In this document: positions 1-6,619 of the stretch, piece by piece | How the letters are laid out: the number at the start of each line of letters is the position of its first letter | Position numbering within the stretch: the stretch's first letter is position 1 | From: Patescibacteria group bacterium | GTDB taxonomy: Bacteria > Patescibacteriota > Dojkabacteria > SC72 | Assembly: GCA_018818345.1 (NCBI GenBank) | Contig: JAHISI010000058.1 | Span: 1-7,535 of the forward strand | Length of the DNA: 7,535 nucleotides | Direction: 5' to 3' | The notes under the pieces: model-generated | The model's input: the letters and a program-made list of their open reading frames with translations, nothing else | What the model was told of the DNA's origin: nothing | The model's database searches: none | Position numbers and translations under genes: made by a program

Positions 1-393
1 TGGATATTAGGAGCGATAGCCCCAGCTATTTTTAAAAGTGTTGCAATATTTCTCTCTCTACTCATAACTTCATTGTTAACCGGAGGAAGCATATTAGTAT
101 CTGCAATTGTTAAATGGTATTACAATGTCGATATGATTACTGACCAAAGAGTAGTAGACTTGGATTTTCCAAATATAATGGCACATACCATGTCTGAGAC
201 GCAATTGGAACATATTGAAGATATTACCCAAAAACAGTTAGGACTGCTTGGAAGTATCTTTGATGTAGGCACTGTCTATGTACAAACCGCAGGCTCTTCT
301 CAAAACATCGAATTTACAAACATTCCAAGGCCAAGGGATGTGCAAGAAATATTGTCCGACCTATTAGAATCTAAAGAGAAAGGAGAAATATAA
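1..393 (+). CDS. Membrane-anchored bacterial PH-domain (bPH2/YdbS-like) protein, 5' end outside window
   Basis: The frame is open from base 1, so the gene begins upstream; 130 residues are visible before TAA. The first ~38 visible residues are hydrophobic and read as one or two membrane helices (AIFLSLLITSLL, then ILVSAIVKW). A compact domain follows with the hallmarks of the bPH2 family: a TDQRVVDLDF strand near visible residues 47-56, an EDITQKQLGLLGSIFDVGTV stretch near 73-92, and a closing NIPRPRDVQEIL helix near 108-118. In this family the domain sits on the cytoplasmic face next to membrane helices; its ligand is generally unknown, so I assign no function beyond a membrane-associated scaffold or sensor. 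The internal TTG at 73 would cut into the membrane segment and is not a credible start. The gene overlaps the next one by one base (TAATG), indicating one transcript and coupled translation. Confidence 0.8.
   Translation, partial: WILGAIAPAIFKSVAIFLSLLITSLLTGGSILVSAIVKWYYNVDMITDQRVVDLDFPNIMAHTMSETQLEHIEDITQKQLGLLGSIFDVGTVYVQTAGSSQNIEFTNIPRPRDVQEILSDLLESKEKGEI
382..385 (+). promoter_or_regulatory. Shine-Dalgarno site for the 90-residue membrane protein
   Basis: GGAG (within AAAGGAGA) lies 7 bases before the ATG at 393, inside the 3' end of the PH-domain gene. It is the only convincing Shine-Dalgarno sequence before a gene start in this window. It contrasts with smpB, the 116-residue gene and the ATPase gene, whose starts lack one. 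Confidence 0.75.
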
Positions 394-665
394 TGAATAA
401 CGACGTAAATACAATGTTAGACAACTTAGGGAAAAACCCGTTTAGTGGGCTTTCAATCAATATCACGGGGCTTTTAAAATTTCCTTTGGTAATAATTTTG
501 TTTGGAAATGTCCTTTTTGCTGCACTATTATTTTTGAGATCCAGAATACTCGCTGATACATTTGAATCTTCCAGTATTGGAATAATCAAAACCATAATCA
601 CTATATACCTCATCGCAACAATAATAGGTAGCATCATCGCTGTACTATTTCTTTTAGTTGGATAA
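393..665 (+). CDS. Small two-helix membrane protein (90 aa), possibly DUF5657-like or pilin-like
   Basis: The start is fixed by a good GGAG site 7 bases upstream and by the TAATG overlap with the preceding stop. The polar N-terminal ~25 residues (MNNDVNTMLDNLGKNPF) are followed by a hydrophobic helix at about 28-48, a short loop with two Arg (RSR) plus Asp and Glu, and a second helix at about 64-88 that runs to the C-terminus. No catalytic motif or cysteine is visible. Size and topology match small proteins in candidate-phylum genomes that I associate with the DUF5657 label, and superficially resemble two-helix VirB2/TrbC pilins of T4SS. Both matches are by shape only. There is no obvious cleavable signal peptide. 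It sits between a PH-domain membrane protein and a large single-pass protein, which suggests a role in a membrane complex. Confidence 0.75.
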   Translation: MNNDVNTMLDNLGKNPFSGLSINITGLLKFPLVIILFGNVLFAALLFLRSRILADTFESSSIGIIKTIITIYLIATIIGSIIAVLFLLVG

Positions 666-667
666 CT

Positions 668-2953
668 ATGAAAATTACTGCTCAACAGTTCATCTCGAAC
701 AATAGGGAGAAAGGTACTTTTGTTACCATCTTAAAACACTATTCAGAAAATTCTACAAAAAAAACAGAGAAAGAAGGAGATATATATTGTCTTCTTTCAC
801 TCTTTGGGAATACATCTCTGCCTGCGGAGAGAGTCAGCAAATTTGTATGGGATGGTATTTTGGACGGATACATATACTCAATGAGTAAGAGTACAAACGA
901 ATCTCTAAAAGATGGCATTACAGAAGGTGTTAAGAAGCTCAAGAGTCTAATGAAAAATGATAAATCTTTAGAAGATTTGGGCATTAATGTTAATTTTGTT
1001 CTAGTAGTTCAACGAAAAGAAGGTTTGTATATTGGTAACCTTGGAGAAAATGAAGTCTTTGTCTTTAAAGAGGGAAAGTTTATTAATATTACTGAAATAT
1101 TGGGGAAGAGCAAGGCAAGCACAGCAGGTGTAGCTTTACAGGAAGGGGATATCTTAATTGCATCTACCATGGGTGTAATATCAAGAACTTTAGCCGAATT
1201 AGAACAACATTCTAAGCCAGAACTGGTTATTAACGAACTTAGGGAGATAGGGAAGACATTACAAGGAAATCAAGGCTTAGTATTTTTTGCATATGAAGAT
1301 GAAAATCAGACACAAATCAAACCAATACAGACGATAAAGCCGCTAATATCTGCTTCTAAAGAAGAACCAATCAAAGCCAATAAAGAAATAAATGTAGTTG
1401 AGGATAAGGGAGTATCTTCGAATAAACCAGGTATTCAACTACCAATAATCAATCCTGATTTAGGTTGGATTAATAAATATTGGGCAAAGATTAAACCTAC
1501 ATTAAAAGCAATTAAAGATGCAATTGTAAGAGGTGTGATTCGAATTATTGTTGGTATTAAGTCATTTACTAGTAAGCTATCTGTCAAATTTAAAGAGCTA
1601 TATGGAAACAAGAAATGGTTTAAGAAAGCAGCCTCACAACTCTCAACAGTGAAGATAAATAGACCCAATTTTTCAGGCAAAGGAATGCGAATTGATGGTT
1701 ATAAGACAAGAGATGTGAGAGCAAAAAGGATTAGGCTTGTACTTCTGGTGGTTACCGTAATTGTAATTTTGGCACTAGGAATCAATTTCACTATCAAGAC
1801 CCGAAGGGCAAGTATTGTTCATAATGAGGCTACAAAGATATTTACAAGTGTGGAAACGTTGGTAAAGAAAGCCGAGAACAGCTCAACTTCAGACAAGGAA
1901 TCTTCAGAACTTGCAATATTTCAAGCAAAAAATGCTCTTAAAGAATTGCCAGAAGAAATATCAGAGAAGGATACAGCATTAAGACAGGGCTTTGACACTA
2001 GAATTTTAACAATAGAGGATTCTTTGTATAAAAGGATTGGACTTACAGATAGTGATGGAAAGTTATCTACTTTCATAGATACGCGATTATCATTGGGAGA
2101 AAACTCTAATCCTACGGATATTGAAATATATTCTGATGATTCAGGGAATGAATATCTTATGGTTACAGACAAGGGGCTCAACTCAGTATTTAGGGTCTCT
2201 CTTTATGATAAAACATCACAAAGATTGATAGATACAGAGGGGTTATTAAAAGATCCAGAATATGTATCAATGGGAAATAGCGGGGTATTTGTATTTGATA
2301 ATAAGACCGGAGTATTAAAGGCTTCATATGATAAAGATAAGTGGTTTGGATCATTTGTAGCACTTTCGGGTTTAGCAAGAGAAAATATCAAGGCAAAGAA
2401 TATTAGTGAGTTTATTATCCTTGCAGAATCAGACAACGTGTATTTGTTGGATCAAGATGATGATTCAGTTTTGAAATCTGTATTCTCATATGAAAATAGA
2501 TATGGTTTGTACTACAAGTACATAACTAACGAGAAATTCGCAAATGCAACTGATATTCTTGCAGATTTGAGTGTATATGTTTTAACTAAGGATGCTCCAC
2601 AACTAATTAGGTATAGCTATGACTATAATGAACAGAAACAAAATGAAAATCCTCTAACAATAAGTGGAGTAGATGGTGATTTAGGAGAATTAACTAAAGG
2701 GTTTACAAGAAGTAGTCTAGATGATGGGTTGTTTGTATTTGACCAAACCTTGAAGCGATTTATTATGTTTGAAAAACCTCAAGAAGCAGGGGAGGATATA
2801 TTGCACCCAAATGAGGTTGTACTTAAAAAACAGTATGTCTACAGAGGCTCAAAGGGAGAAGTTTGGGGAAGTGTTAAAGATTTTGTTGTAGACTCTTCAA
2901 ATTCCACAATGTATATACTGGATGGGTCTGTAATATGGAAGGTCATGTTATAA
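668..2953 (+). CDS. Single-pass membrane protein: inactive PP2C-like domain, helix, propeller-like outer domain (761 aa)
   Basis: Residues ~1-210 follow the order of a PP2C phosphatase core: LLSLFGN near 42, GLYIGNLGENEVFVFKEGKF near 119-138 where active enzymes read VGDSRxYL, GDILIASTMGV at 160-170 in place of GDxLLLxSDGL, and NQGLVFFAY at 201-209 in place of DNxTVVVV. The Asp metal ligands of those motifs are absent, so I predict a non-catalytic binding or sensing domain. A Lys-rich linker (~215-350) leads to one membrane helix at ~355-375 (RLVLLVVTVIVILALGINFTI). A helical, possibly coiled stretch (~380-455) follows. Residues ~480-761 contain repeated beta strands ending in VFVFD, VYLLD, VYVLT, LFVFD and MYILD, as in a beta-propeller. 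The start lies 2 bases after the previous TAA with no Shine-Dalgarno, so translation is probably coupled by reinitiation. The substrate or partner is unknown. Confidence 0.75.
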   Translation: MKITAQQFISNNREKGTFVTILKHYSENSTKKTEKEGDIYCLLSLFGNTSLPAERVSKFVWDGILDGYIYSMSKSTNESLKDGITEGVKKLKSLMKNDKSLEDLGINVNFVLVVQRKEGLYIGNLGENEVFVFKEGKFINITEILGKSKASTAGVALQEGDILIASTMGVISRTLAELEQHSKPELVINELREIGKTLQGNQGLVFFAYEDENQTQIKPIQTIKPLISASKEEPIKANKEINVVEDKGVSSNKPGIQLPIINPDLGWINKYWAKIKPTLKAIKDAIVRGVIRIIVGIKSFTSKLSVKFKELYGNKKWFKKAASQLSTVKINRPNFSGKGMRIDGYKTRDVRAKRIRLVLLVVTVIVILALGINFTIKTRRASIVHNEATKIFTSVETLVKKAENSSTSDKESSELAIFQAKNALKELPEEISEKDTALRQGFDTRILTIEDSLYKRIGLTDSDGKLSTFIDTRLSLGENSNPTDIEIYSDDSGNEYLMVTDKGLNSVFRVSLYDKTSQRLIDTEGLLKDPEYVSMGNSGVFVFDNKTGVLKASYDKDKWFGSFVALSGLARENIKAKNISEFIILAESDNVYLLDQDDDSVLKSVFSYENRYGLYYKYITNEKFANATDILADLSVYVLTKDAPQLIRYSYDYNEQKQNENPLTISGVDGDLGELTKGFTRSSLDDGLFVFDQTLKRFIMFEKPQEAGEDILHPNEVVLKKQYVYRGSKGEVWGSVKDFVVDSSNSTMYILDGSVIWKVML

Positions 2954-2954
2954 T
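2946..2954 (+). promoter_or_regulatory. Extended -10 promoter of smpB, fused to the upstream stop codon
   Basis: TGTTATAAT is a perfect extended -10 (TG-n-TATAAT). Bases 2951-2953 of the hexamer are also the TAA stop of the 761-residue gene. The ATG of smpB follows 6 bases after the hexamer, so initiation about 7 bases downstream would place the transcript start on or beside the A of ATG, giving a leaderless mRNA. I see no good -35 at 15-19 bases, which fits an extended -10 promoter. No Shine-Dalgarno is present. Confidence 0.6.
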
Positions 2955-2960
2955 AGCCTT

Positions 2961-3404
2961 ATGAAAATTGTTAATAAAAAAGCATCTTTTAACTATGAAA
3001 TATTAGAATCTCTGGAAGCAGGGGTAGTATTAACGGGTGCTGAAGTAAAATCTATTAAATCTGGTAGAGCTAATATTGGGGACGCTTATGTTAAGGTTAT
3101 TGGTAATGAATTGTGGCTAGTTAATGCCAATATCCCTCAATATCAATTTGCATCTGATAAGAACTATGACCCTGCACGATCGAAGAAATTGTTGATTAAT
3201 AGGGATCAATTGAACAAATTAGAGAGTAAAATGAAGCAGGGAAACCTTACATTGATCCCTGTAAGTTTGTATACTGTTAGAGGTATGATCAAGGTAGAGG
3301 TTGGGTTAGCTAAGGGTAGGAAGTATCATGAAAAGAAGGATAGACAGAAGGAAAGAGATCTGGATCGAGAGTTACATATTGAAAATAGAAAGTATGTGAT
3401 ATAA
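2961..3404 (+). CDS. smpB: SsrA-binding protein SmpB (trans-translation)
   Basis: SmpB binds tmRNA and brings it to ribosomes stalled on mRNAs without a stop codon, so that the nascent peptide is tagged and the ribosome released. The 147-residue protein follows the family from end to end: NKKASFNYEILESLEAGVVL at 5-24, TGAEVKSIKSGRANIGDAYV at 25-44, ELWLVNANIPQYQF at 50-63, the DPARSKKLLI segment at 70-79, the LIPVSLYTVRGMIKVEVGLAKGRK core near 97-120, and a basic tail (HEKKDRQKERDLDREL) that in the family enters the ribosomal mRNA channel. Length is slightly below the usual ~150-160. The start is the only sensible ATG and is supported by a -10 box 6 bases upstream. The gene for tmRNA (ssrA) is not in this window. 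Confidence 0.97.
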   Translation: MKIVNKKASFNYEILESLEAGVVLTGAEVKSIKSGRANIGDAYVKVIGNELWLVNANIPQYQFASDKNYDPARSKKLLINRDQLNKLESKMKQGNLTLIPVSLYTVRGMIKVEVGLAKGRKYHEKKDRQKERDLDRELHIENRKYVI

Positions 3405-3405
3405 T
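3379..3405 (+). promoter_or_regulatory. Promoter of the 116-residue gene, overlapping the smpB stop codon
   Basis: TTGAAA (3379-3384) and the extended -10 TGATATAAT (3397-3405) are separated by 15 bases, short but acceptable with a TG extension. The TAA at 3402-3404 inside TATAAT is the smpB stop codon. Predicted initiation near 3412 gives a leader of about 5 bases before the ATG at 3417. An overlapping alternative hexamer, TATTAT (3405-3410), lies exactly 6 bases before ATG and would give a leaderless mRNA. No Shine-Dalgarno is present. Confidence 0.55.
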
Positions 3406-3416
3406 ATTATAGGACT

Positions 3417-3767
3417 ATGAACAACATGACTACACCTACAATTGAACAATACAATGGACAGCCAGTAAATGCAGAAATAAGTGCTATACCTGCTGATTTA
3501 CTTCCTTCAACAAGGGAGATTGAAAATGCGCCTGCTGTTCCAAATGTGGAAATTGGAAATTCCGAAACAAATTCAAGTGTATCTCCAGAAGCTCCATTAG
3601 AGGACAATACGACCAATATGGGTCGAGACGATATCCCAAAAGCTGAAATCAAGATTCTTGGAACCAATATTCCTGTTAGCGCGGGGTTTATTCCTCTTGA
3701 AGGCACCGGCGATTTTAGAATTGATCAGGTAAGAAAGAAAATGGCTGGACTAGGAATAGTAGATTAA
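3417..3767 (+). CDS. Acidic, probably disordered small protein of unknown function (116 aa)
   Basis: I do not recognise this protein. It has no membrane segment and no cysteine. Residues ~1-75 are rich in Pro, Glu, Asn, Ser and Thr (for example AIPADLLPSTREIENAPAVP) and look disordered. The last ~40 residues are more ordered: KAEIKILGTNIPVSAGFIPL followed by a DFRIDQVRKKMAGLGI helix with basic residues, the likely conserved part. The start at 3417 is supported by promoter placement; an in-frame ATG at 3426 (residue 4) is a possible alternative. It lies 12 bases after smpB but has its own -10 box, and ends 63 bases before the ATPase gene. A disordered arm plus a short C-terminal motif suggests an adaptor or partner-binding peptide, but the sequence does not show this. 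Coding status rests on the open frame and the promoter. Confidence 0.7.
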   Translation: MNNMTTPTIEQYNGQPVNAEISAIPADLLPSTREIENAPAVPNVEIGNSETNSSVSPEAPLEDNTTNMGRDDIPKAEIKILGTNIPVSAGFIPLEGTGDFRIDQVRKKMAGLGIVD

Positions 3768-3773
3768 TCCTCT

Positions 3774-3802
3774 TTGATATATATACCCCTGTGTGATATT
3801 CT
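3774..3802 (+). promoter_or_regulatory. Sigma70-type promoter of the T4SS ATPase gene
   Basis: TTGATA (3774-3779), a 17-base spacer and TATTCT (3797-3802) with a TG extension at 3794-3795 form the best-spaced promoter in the window. Initiation near 3809 would give a leader of about 22 bases with no Shine-Dalgarno. The perfect palindrome TTATGCATAA (3803-3812) spans the predicted start and could be an operator. A second, weaker extended -10, TGTCATACT (3816-3824), ends 6 bases before the ATG and would yield a leaderless mRNA. Confidence 0.5.
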
Positions 3803-3830
3803 TTATGCATAAGATTGTCATACTGCCATT

Positions 3831-6359
3831 ATGAATTCGAATGAATTCACATACTCACAAGTAATAGGTCCAGTACCCAGTAAAAGTGATACTAAAATAG
3901 AAACTGGCTCTAATGTAACATACCCCAAAGATACATATACCGACCTCTATGGCTCTAAAACTGTTGATATCCCATGGGGATGGATCATATTCGTACTTGC
4001 TTTAATAGGGGCCTGTGTAGGAGCATATTTCTTTGTTAAGAAGAAACTAGTACACAAAGATAGGAATGAAAAAGCAAATGAAGGAGTATTAATGGAAGTG
4101 AGAGTAACTAGAGACAATGAGATAGAAATAGGGGTTGCAGAACAAATGTTTGCGAATATATGTGGTATCGGAGGAAAAGGAGATGGATTAGCTGAACATT
4201 TTACAGTAGGAAATACGGTTAGTTTCGAAATGGTAGGATTACCAGGAGAAATACGATTCTTTGTACATTGTCCTAGAAAGCTTGCAGACTTAGTAGAAAA
4301 ACAGATATTGGGATCATATCAAGATGCGGATGTTAGCATAGTAAATGAATACAATATCTTTGCACCACATACAAAATCAGCATATGCAAGATTAATACTG
4401 GCTGAAGATTCGTATGCTCCTCTACGTGTGGCTGAGAACTTCGCAGGAGATCCTTTAGCTAATGTGCTTAGTACATTGAGTAAGATATCAGACAATGAGG
4501 GAGTTGTTGTTCAATTAATAGTAACTCCTACAGATTCTAAATGGCAAAAGAATGGTGCTAAGTTTGTACAAAAAGTAGAAAGTAACAACTCTGATCCTGA
4601 GAAGAAAAAGATTAGTATCTCTCAAGAGAAACTACAAGGGATTGGAAAGAAGATTGCGAAACCCGGTTTAATGGGCGAGGTACGTATCATTACAAGTGCT
4701 CCTGAAGAAGGTATTGCTAAGATGCATATGGATAATATCATTGGTGCATTTGATCAATACAATAATCCAGGGATTAACAAACTAAAGAAGGTAAAAGTGG
4801 AGAAGAAGGATGAGAAGAAGTTCATATATGATGTGGTGTATAGACGAGCTCCAGAATATCCCGAGTCGGTCTTCAATGTAGAGGAGTTGGCAGCTTTGTA
4901 TCATTTCCCAAACAAGAATGTTTCTACTCCTAATATCCATTGGTTGCTTTCTAGGGAACTGATTGCAGATAATTCTATTAGCTCGGATATTAAATCAAAG
5001 GATACAATATGGATAGGGAACAACTACTTTAGAGGGAAGAAGAAGATTGTTTGTTACAACAGGGATGATAGAAGAAGGCATTCGTATATACTAGGGCAGA
5101 CGGGTACCGGTAAATCTTGGCTTATGAAGCGAATGATATTACAAGATATCTACAATGGAGATGGTGTATGTTTCATTGATCCTCATGGTCAAACTGCAGA
5201 AGAGATCCTAGAATTGATTCCACCTGAAAGAGCAGAGGATGTAATATATTTTGATGCCGGGGATTTCGAAAGGCCATTTGGTCTTAATATCATGGAGTTC
5301 TACAATGAACAGCATAAGCACCAGATCGTTAATAGCTTCATTGCTTTGCTCATAAGGCTCTTTGACCCTCATAACCAAGGTTATGTAGGCCCAGCTATGC
5401 AACAGGCGGTTAGAAACTCTATGCTAACAGCTATGTCTAAAGAGGGTTCTACATTGATAGAGGTGGTTAGAATGTTACAAGATGAGGAATGGGTAATGAG
5501 CTATTGGTTACCTCAGGTTAAGGATGAATTAGTAAGAAGGTATTGGACTGATCAGGTAGCTAAAACAGACAAGAAGACGAAGTCTGAGTCTTTAACCTAC
5601 TTTATCTCAAAGTTCGATAAATTTACTACCAACTTAGCTGTAAGGAATATTATTGGCCAATCTAAATCGTCTTTCGATTTTAGAGATGTTATGGATAACC
5701 AGAAGATTTTGATTATAAATCTCTCTAAAGGTTCTTTGGGTGATGACAATATGTCTTTCATTGGATTACTTTTAGTACAGAAGATGTTAGCAGCGGCCTT
5801 AAGTAGGGAGAATATTCCCGAGGATCAGAGAAAGGATTTCTTCTTCTATGCTGATGAGTTTCAGAATTTTGCGACTGAGGAATTTTCTTCTATCTTGTCT
5901 GAGGCTAGAAAGTACAGATTGGATTTAACCATAGCTCACCAATATATTGGGCAGTTACCTGAGGATATTAGGAATGCTGTATTTGGGAATGTGGGGTCTT
6001 TGTTCATTACTAGATGTAGTGCAGAGGATGCTAAGTTCTTAGAGACGCAGTTTGAGCCATATATTAAGGCTGGGGATATGGTTAATCAGGGTTCTGGGCA
6101 TTGGTATGTTAAATTGCTTAACAATGGGTTGTATCCTGCTCCGTTCTCTTTGGATTCTTTGTATGGGAAGAGGTTCCCTGATAGTGGGTTTGATTTGCCA
6201 GAGCATAAAGAGGTTTCTGATATTATTAAGAATTATTCTAGAGCTAAGTATGGTAGGGATGTGGCTGTGATTAACGAGGATATTAAGATTAGGTCACAAT
6301 TAGATAGGAAGCCAGATCCTGCTCAATCCAATTCTCCTTTCCCACCAATGGGTTTCTAA
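3831..6359 (+). CDS. Membrane-tethered T4SS coupling-protein/HerA-FtsK-superfamily ATPase (842 aa)
   Basis: This is predicted to be a hexameric DNA- or protein-pumping ATPase at the inner face of the membrane. Residues 1-46 are polar and Ser/Thr-rich. One membrane helix follows at 47-69 (IPWGWIIFVLALIGACVGAYFFV), then KKK, placing the rest in the cytoplasm. Residues ~80-395 form a family-specific domain. The ATPase core begins with Walker A GQTGTGKS at 422-429, then VCFIDPHGQT at 446-455, a QKILIINLSKG strand at 624-634, Walker B FFFYADEFQNF at 670-680 (Asp675, Glu676), and the LDLTIAHQYIGQL segment at 697-709 typical of VirD4/TraD/HerA relatives. A Pro-rich tail ends the protein. All expected nucleotide-binding residues are intact. 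VirB4-like or pilus-motor roles are alternatives, since no other T4SS gene is visible. Ile codon choice shifts strongly along the gene. Confidence 0.9.
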   Translation: MNSNEFTYSQVIGPVPSKSDTKIETGSNVTYPKDTYTDLYGSKTVDIPWGWIIFVLALIGACVGAYFFVKKKLVHKDRNEKANEGVLMEVRVTRDNEIEIGVAEQMFANICGIGGKGDGLAEHFTVGNTVSFEMVGLPGEIRFFVHCPRKLADLVEKQILGSYQDADVSIVNEYNIFAPHTKSAYARLILAEDSYAPLRVAENFAGDPLANVLSTLSKISDNEGVVVQLIVTPTDSKWQKNGAKFVQKVESNNSDPEKKKISISQEKLQGIGKKIAKPGLMGEVRIITSAPEEGIAKMHMDNIIGAFDQYNNPGINKLKKVKVEKKDEKKFIYDVVYRRAPEYPESVFNVEELAALYHFPNKNVSTPNIHWLLSRELIADNSISSDIKSKDTIWIGNNYFRGKKKIVCYNRDDRRRHSYILGQTGTGKSWLMKRMILQDIYNGDGVCFIDPHGQTAEEILELIPPERAEDVIYFDAGDFERPFGLNIMEFYNEQHKHQIVNSFIALLIRLFDPHNQGYVGPAMQQAVRNSMLTAMSKEGSTLIEVVRMLQDEEWVMSYWLPQVKDELVRRYWTDQVAKTDKKTKSESLTYFISKFDKFTTNLAVRNIIGQSKSSFDFRDVMDNQKILIINLSKGSLGDDNMSFIGLLLVQKMLAAALSRENIPEDQRKDFFFYADEFQNFATEEFSSILSEARKYRLDLTIAHQYIGQLPEDIRNAVFGNVGSLFITRCSAEDAKFLETQFEPYIKAGDMVNQGSGHWYVKLLNNGLYPAPFSLDSLYGKRFPDSGFDLPEHKEVSDIIKNYSRAKYGRDVAVINEDIKIRSQLDRKPDPAQSNSPFPPMGF

Positions 6360-6371
6360 CACTCCTTCCCC

Positions 6372-6397
6372 AAAAGGTCTGACCTAGGTCTATCCTT
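6372..6397. repeat. 26-bp near-palindromic direct repeat, copy 1
   Basis: The order is AAAAGG, TCT, the perfect palindrome GACCTAGGTC (6381-6390), TAT, CCTT. It begins 12 bases after the ATPase stop codon. All 26 bases are identical to copy 2, 180 bp downstream, while the flanks differ. The 24-bp core matches its own reverse complement at 18 positions. It could form a weak hairpin, but the following bases (AAAAATC) give no U-tract on the + strand; on the - strand it is followed by TTTT. Confidence 0.9.
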
Positions 6398-6551
6398 AAA
6401 AATCATTAGGCCTACATATCTCGGTATCATACATATATTTAATATCCAGCAAGTATGGATAAATAGAAAAGTATCTATAACTAGGTGGTATTAGATTATT
6501 AAATTGATCCACAAAACCAGTAAGGCCAATTGGAAATGCTCTCTCATGTGG
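6398..6551. other. 154-bp noncoding spacer between the two repeats
   Basis: I found no credible gene, tRNA or strong promoter here on either strand. Small palindromes such as AGGCCT (6408-6413) and CCAATTGG (6526-6533) are present but isolated. The stretch is AT-rich. Its significance is that it is bracketed by identical repeats, so it could be a small exchangeable segment or an unrecognised small RNA. Confidence 0.5.
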
Positions 6552-6577
6552 AAAAGGTCTGACCTAGGTCTATCCTT
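6552..6577. repeat. 26-bp near-palindromic direct repeat, copy 2 (28-bp dif-like form)
   Basis: This copy is identical to copy 1 over 26 bases. Here the next two bases are TT (6578-6579), extending the symmetry to 28 bp: arms AAAAGGTCTGA and TCTATCCTTTT around centre CCTAGG. The arms match as inverted repeats at 8 of 11 positions. The 11-6-11 layout is that of Xer/dif sites. The AAAAGG...CCTTTT ends also allow a short terminator-like hairpin with four U residues. It ends 54-56 bases before the tRNA gene. Confidence 0.9.
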
Positions 6578-6610
6578 TTGCATAGGTGTCTTCTAAAATA
6601 GTCCTTATTT

Positions 6611-6619
6611 TGATAGAAT
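6611..6619 (+). promoter_or_regulatory. Extended -10 promoter of the tRNA gene
   Basis: TGATAGAAT matches TG-n-TATAAT with one change in the hexamer (6614-6619). Initiation near 6626 would give a 5' leader of about 8 bases before the mature tRNA end at 6634. The -35 candidate at the right distance (TTCTAA, 6591-6596) is weak, as for the smpB promoter. Confidence 0.55.

Noticed and set aside
73..75. TTG as the start of the PH-domain gene
   Set aside because: The frame is open to base 1 and the upstream residues are a hydrophobic segment normal for this family; the gene starts outside the window.
371..2436. Minus-strand open frames opposite the membrane-protein genes (for example 371-685, 1435-1680, 1921-2181)
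   Set aside because: They lie antisense to well-supported genes and have no recognisable domains or initiation signals.
6052..6270. Open frame of 72 residues inside the ATPase gene in another frame
   Set aside because: It overlaps the conserved C-terminal part of the ATPase and its composition (Leu/Ile/Met/Gly/Cys-rich) is that of a frame-shifted shadow.
6372..6397. Strong intrinsic terminator of the ATPase gene
   Set aside because: The helix is interrupted by a 3x3 mismatch and is followed by AAAAATC, not a U-tract. A weak bidirectional terminator role, especially for copy 2, remains possible.
6372..6579. CRISPR array
   Set aside because: Only two repeats, separated by 154 bp, and no Cas gene; spacing and number do not fit.
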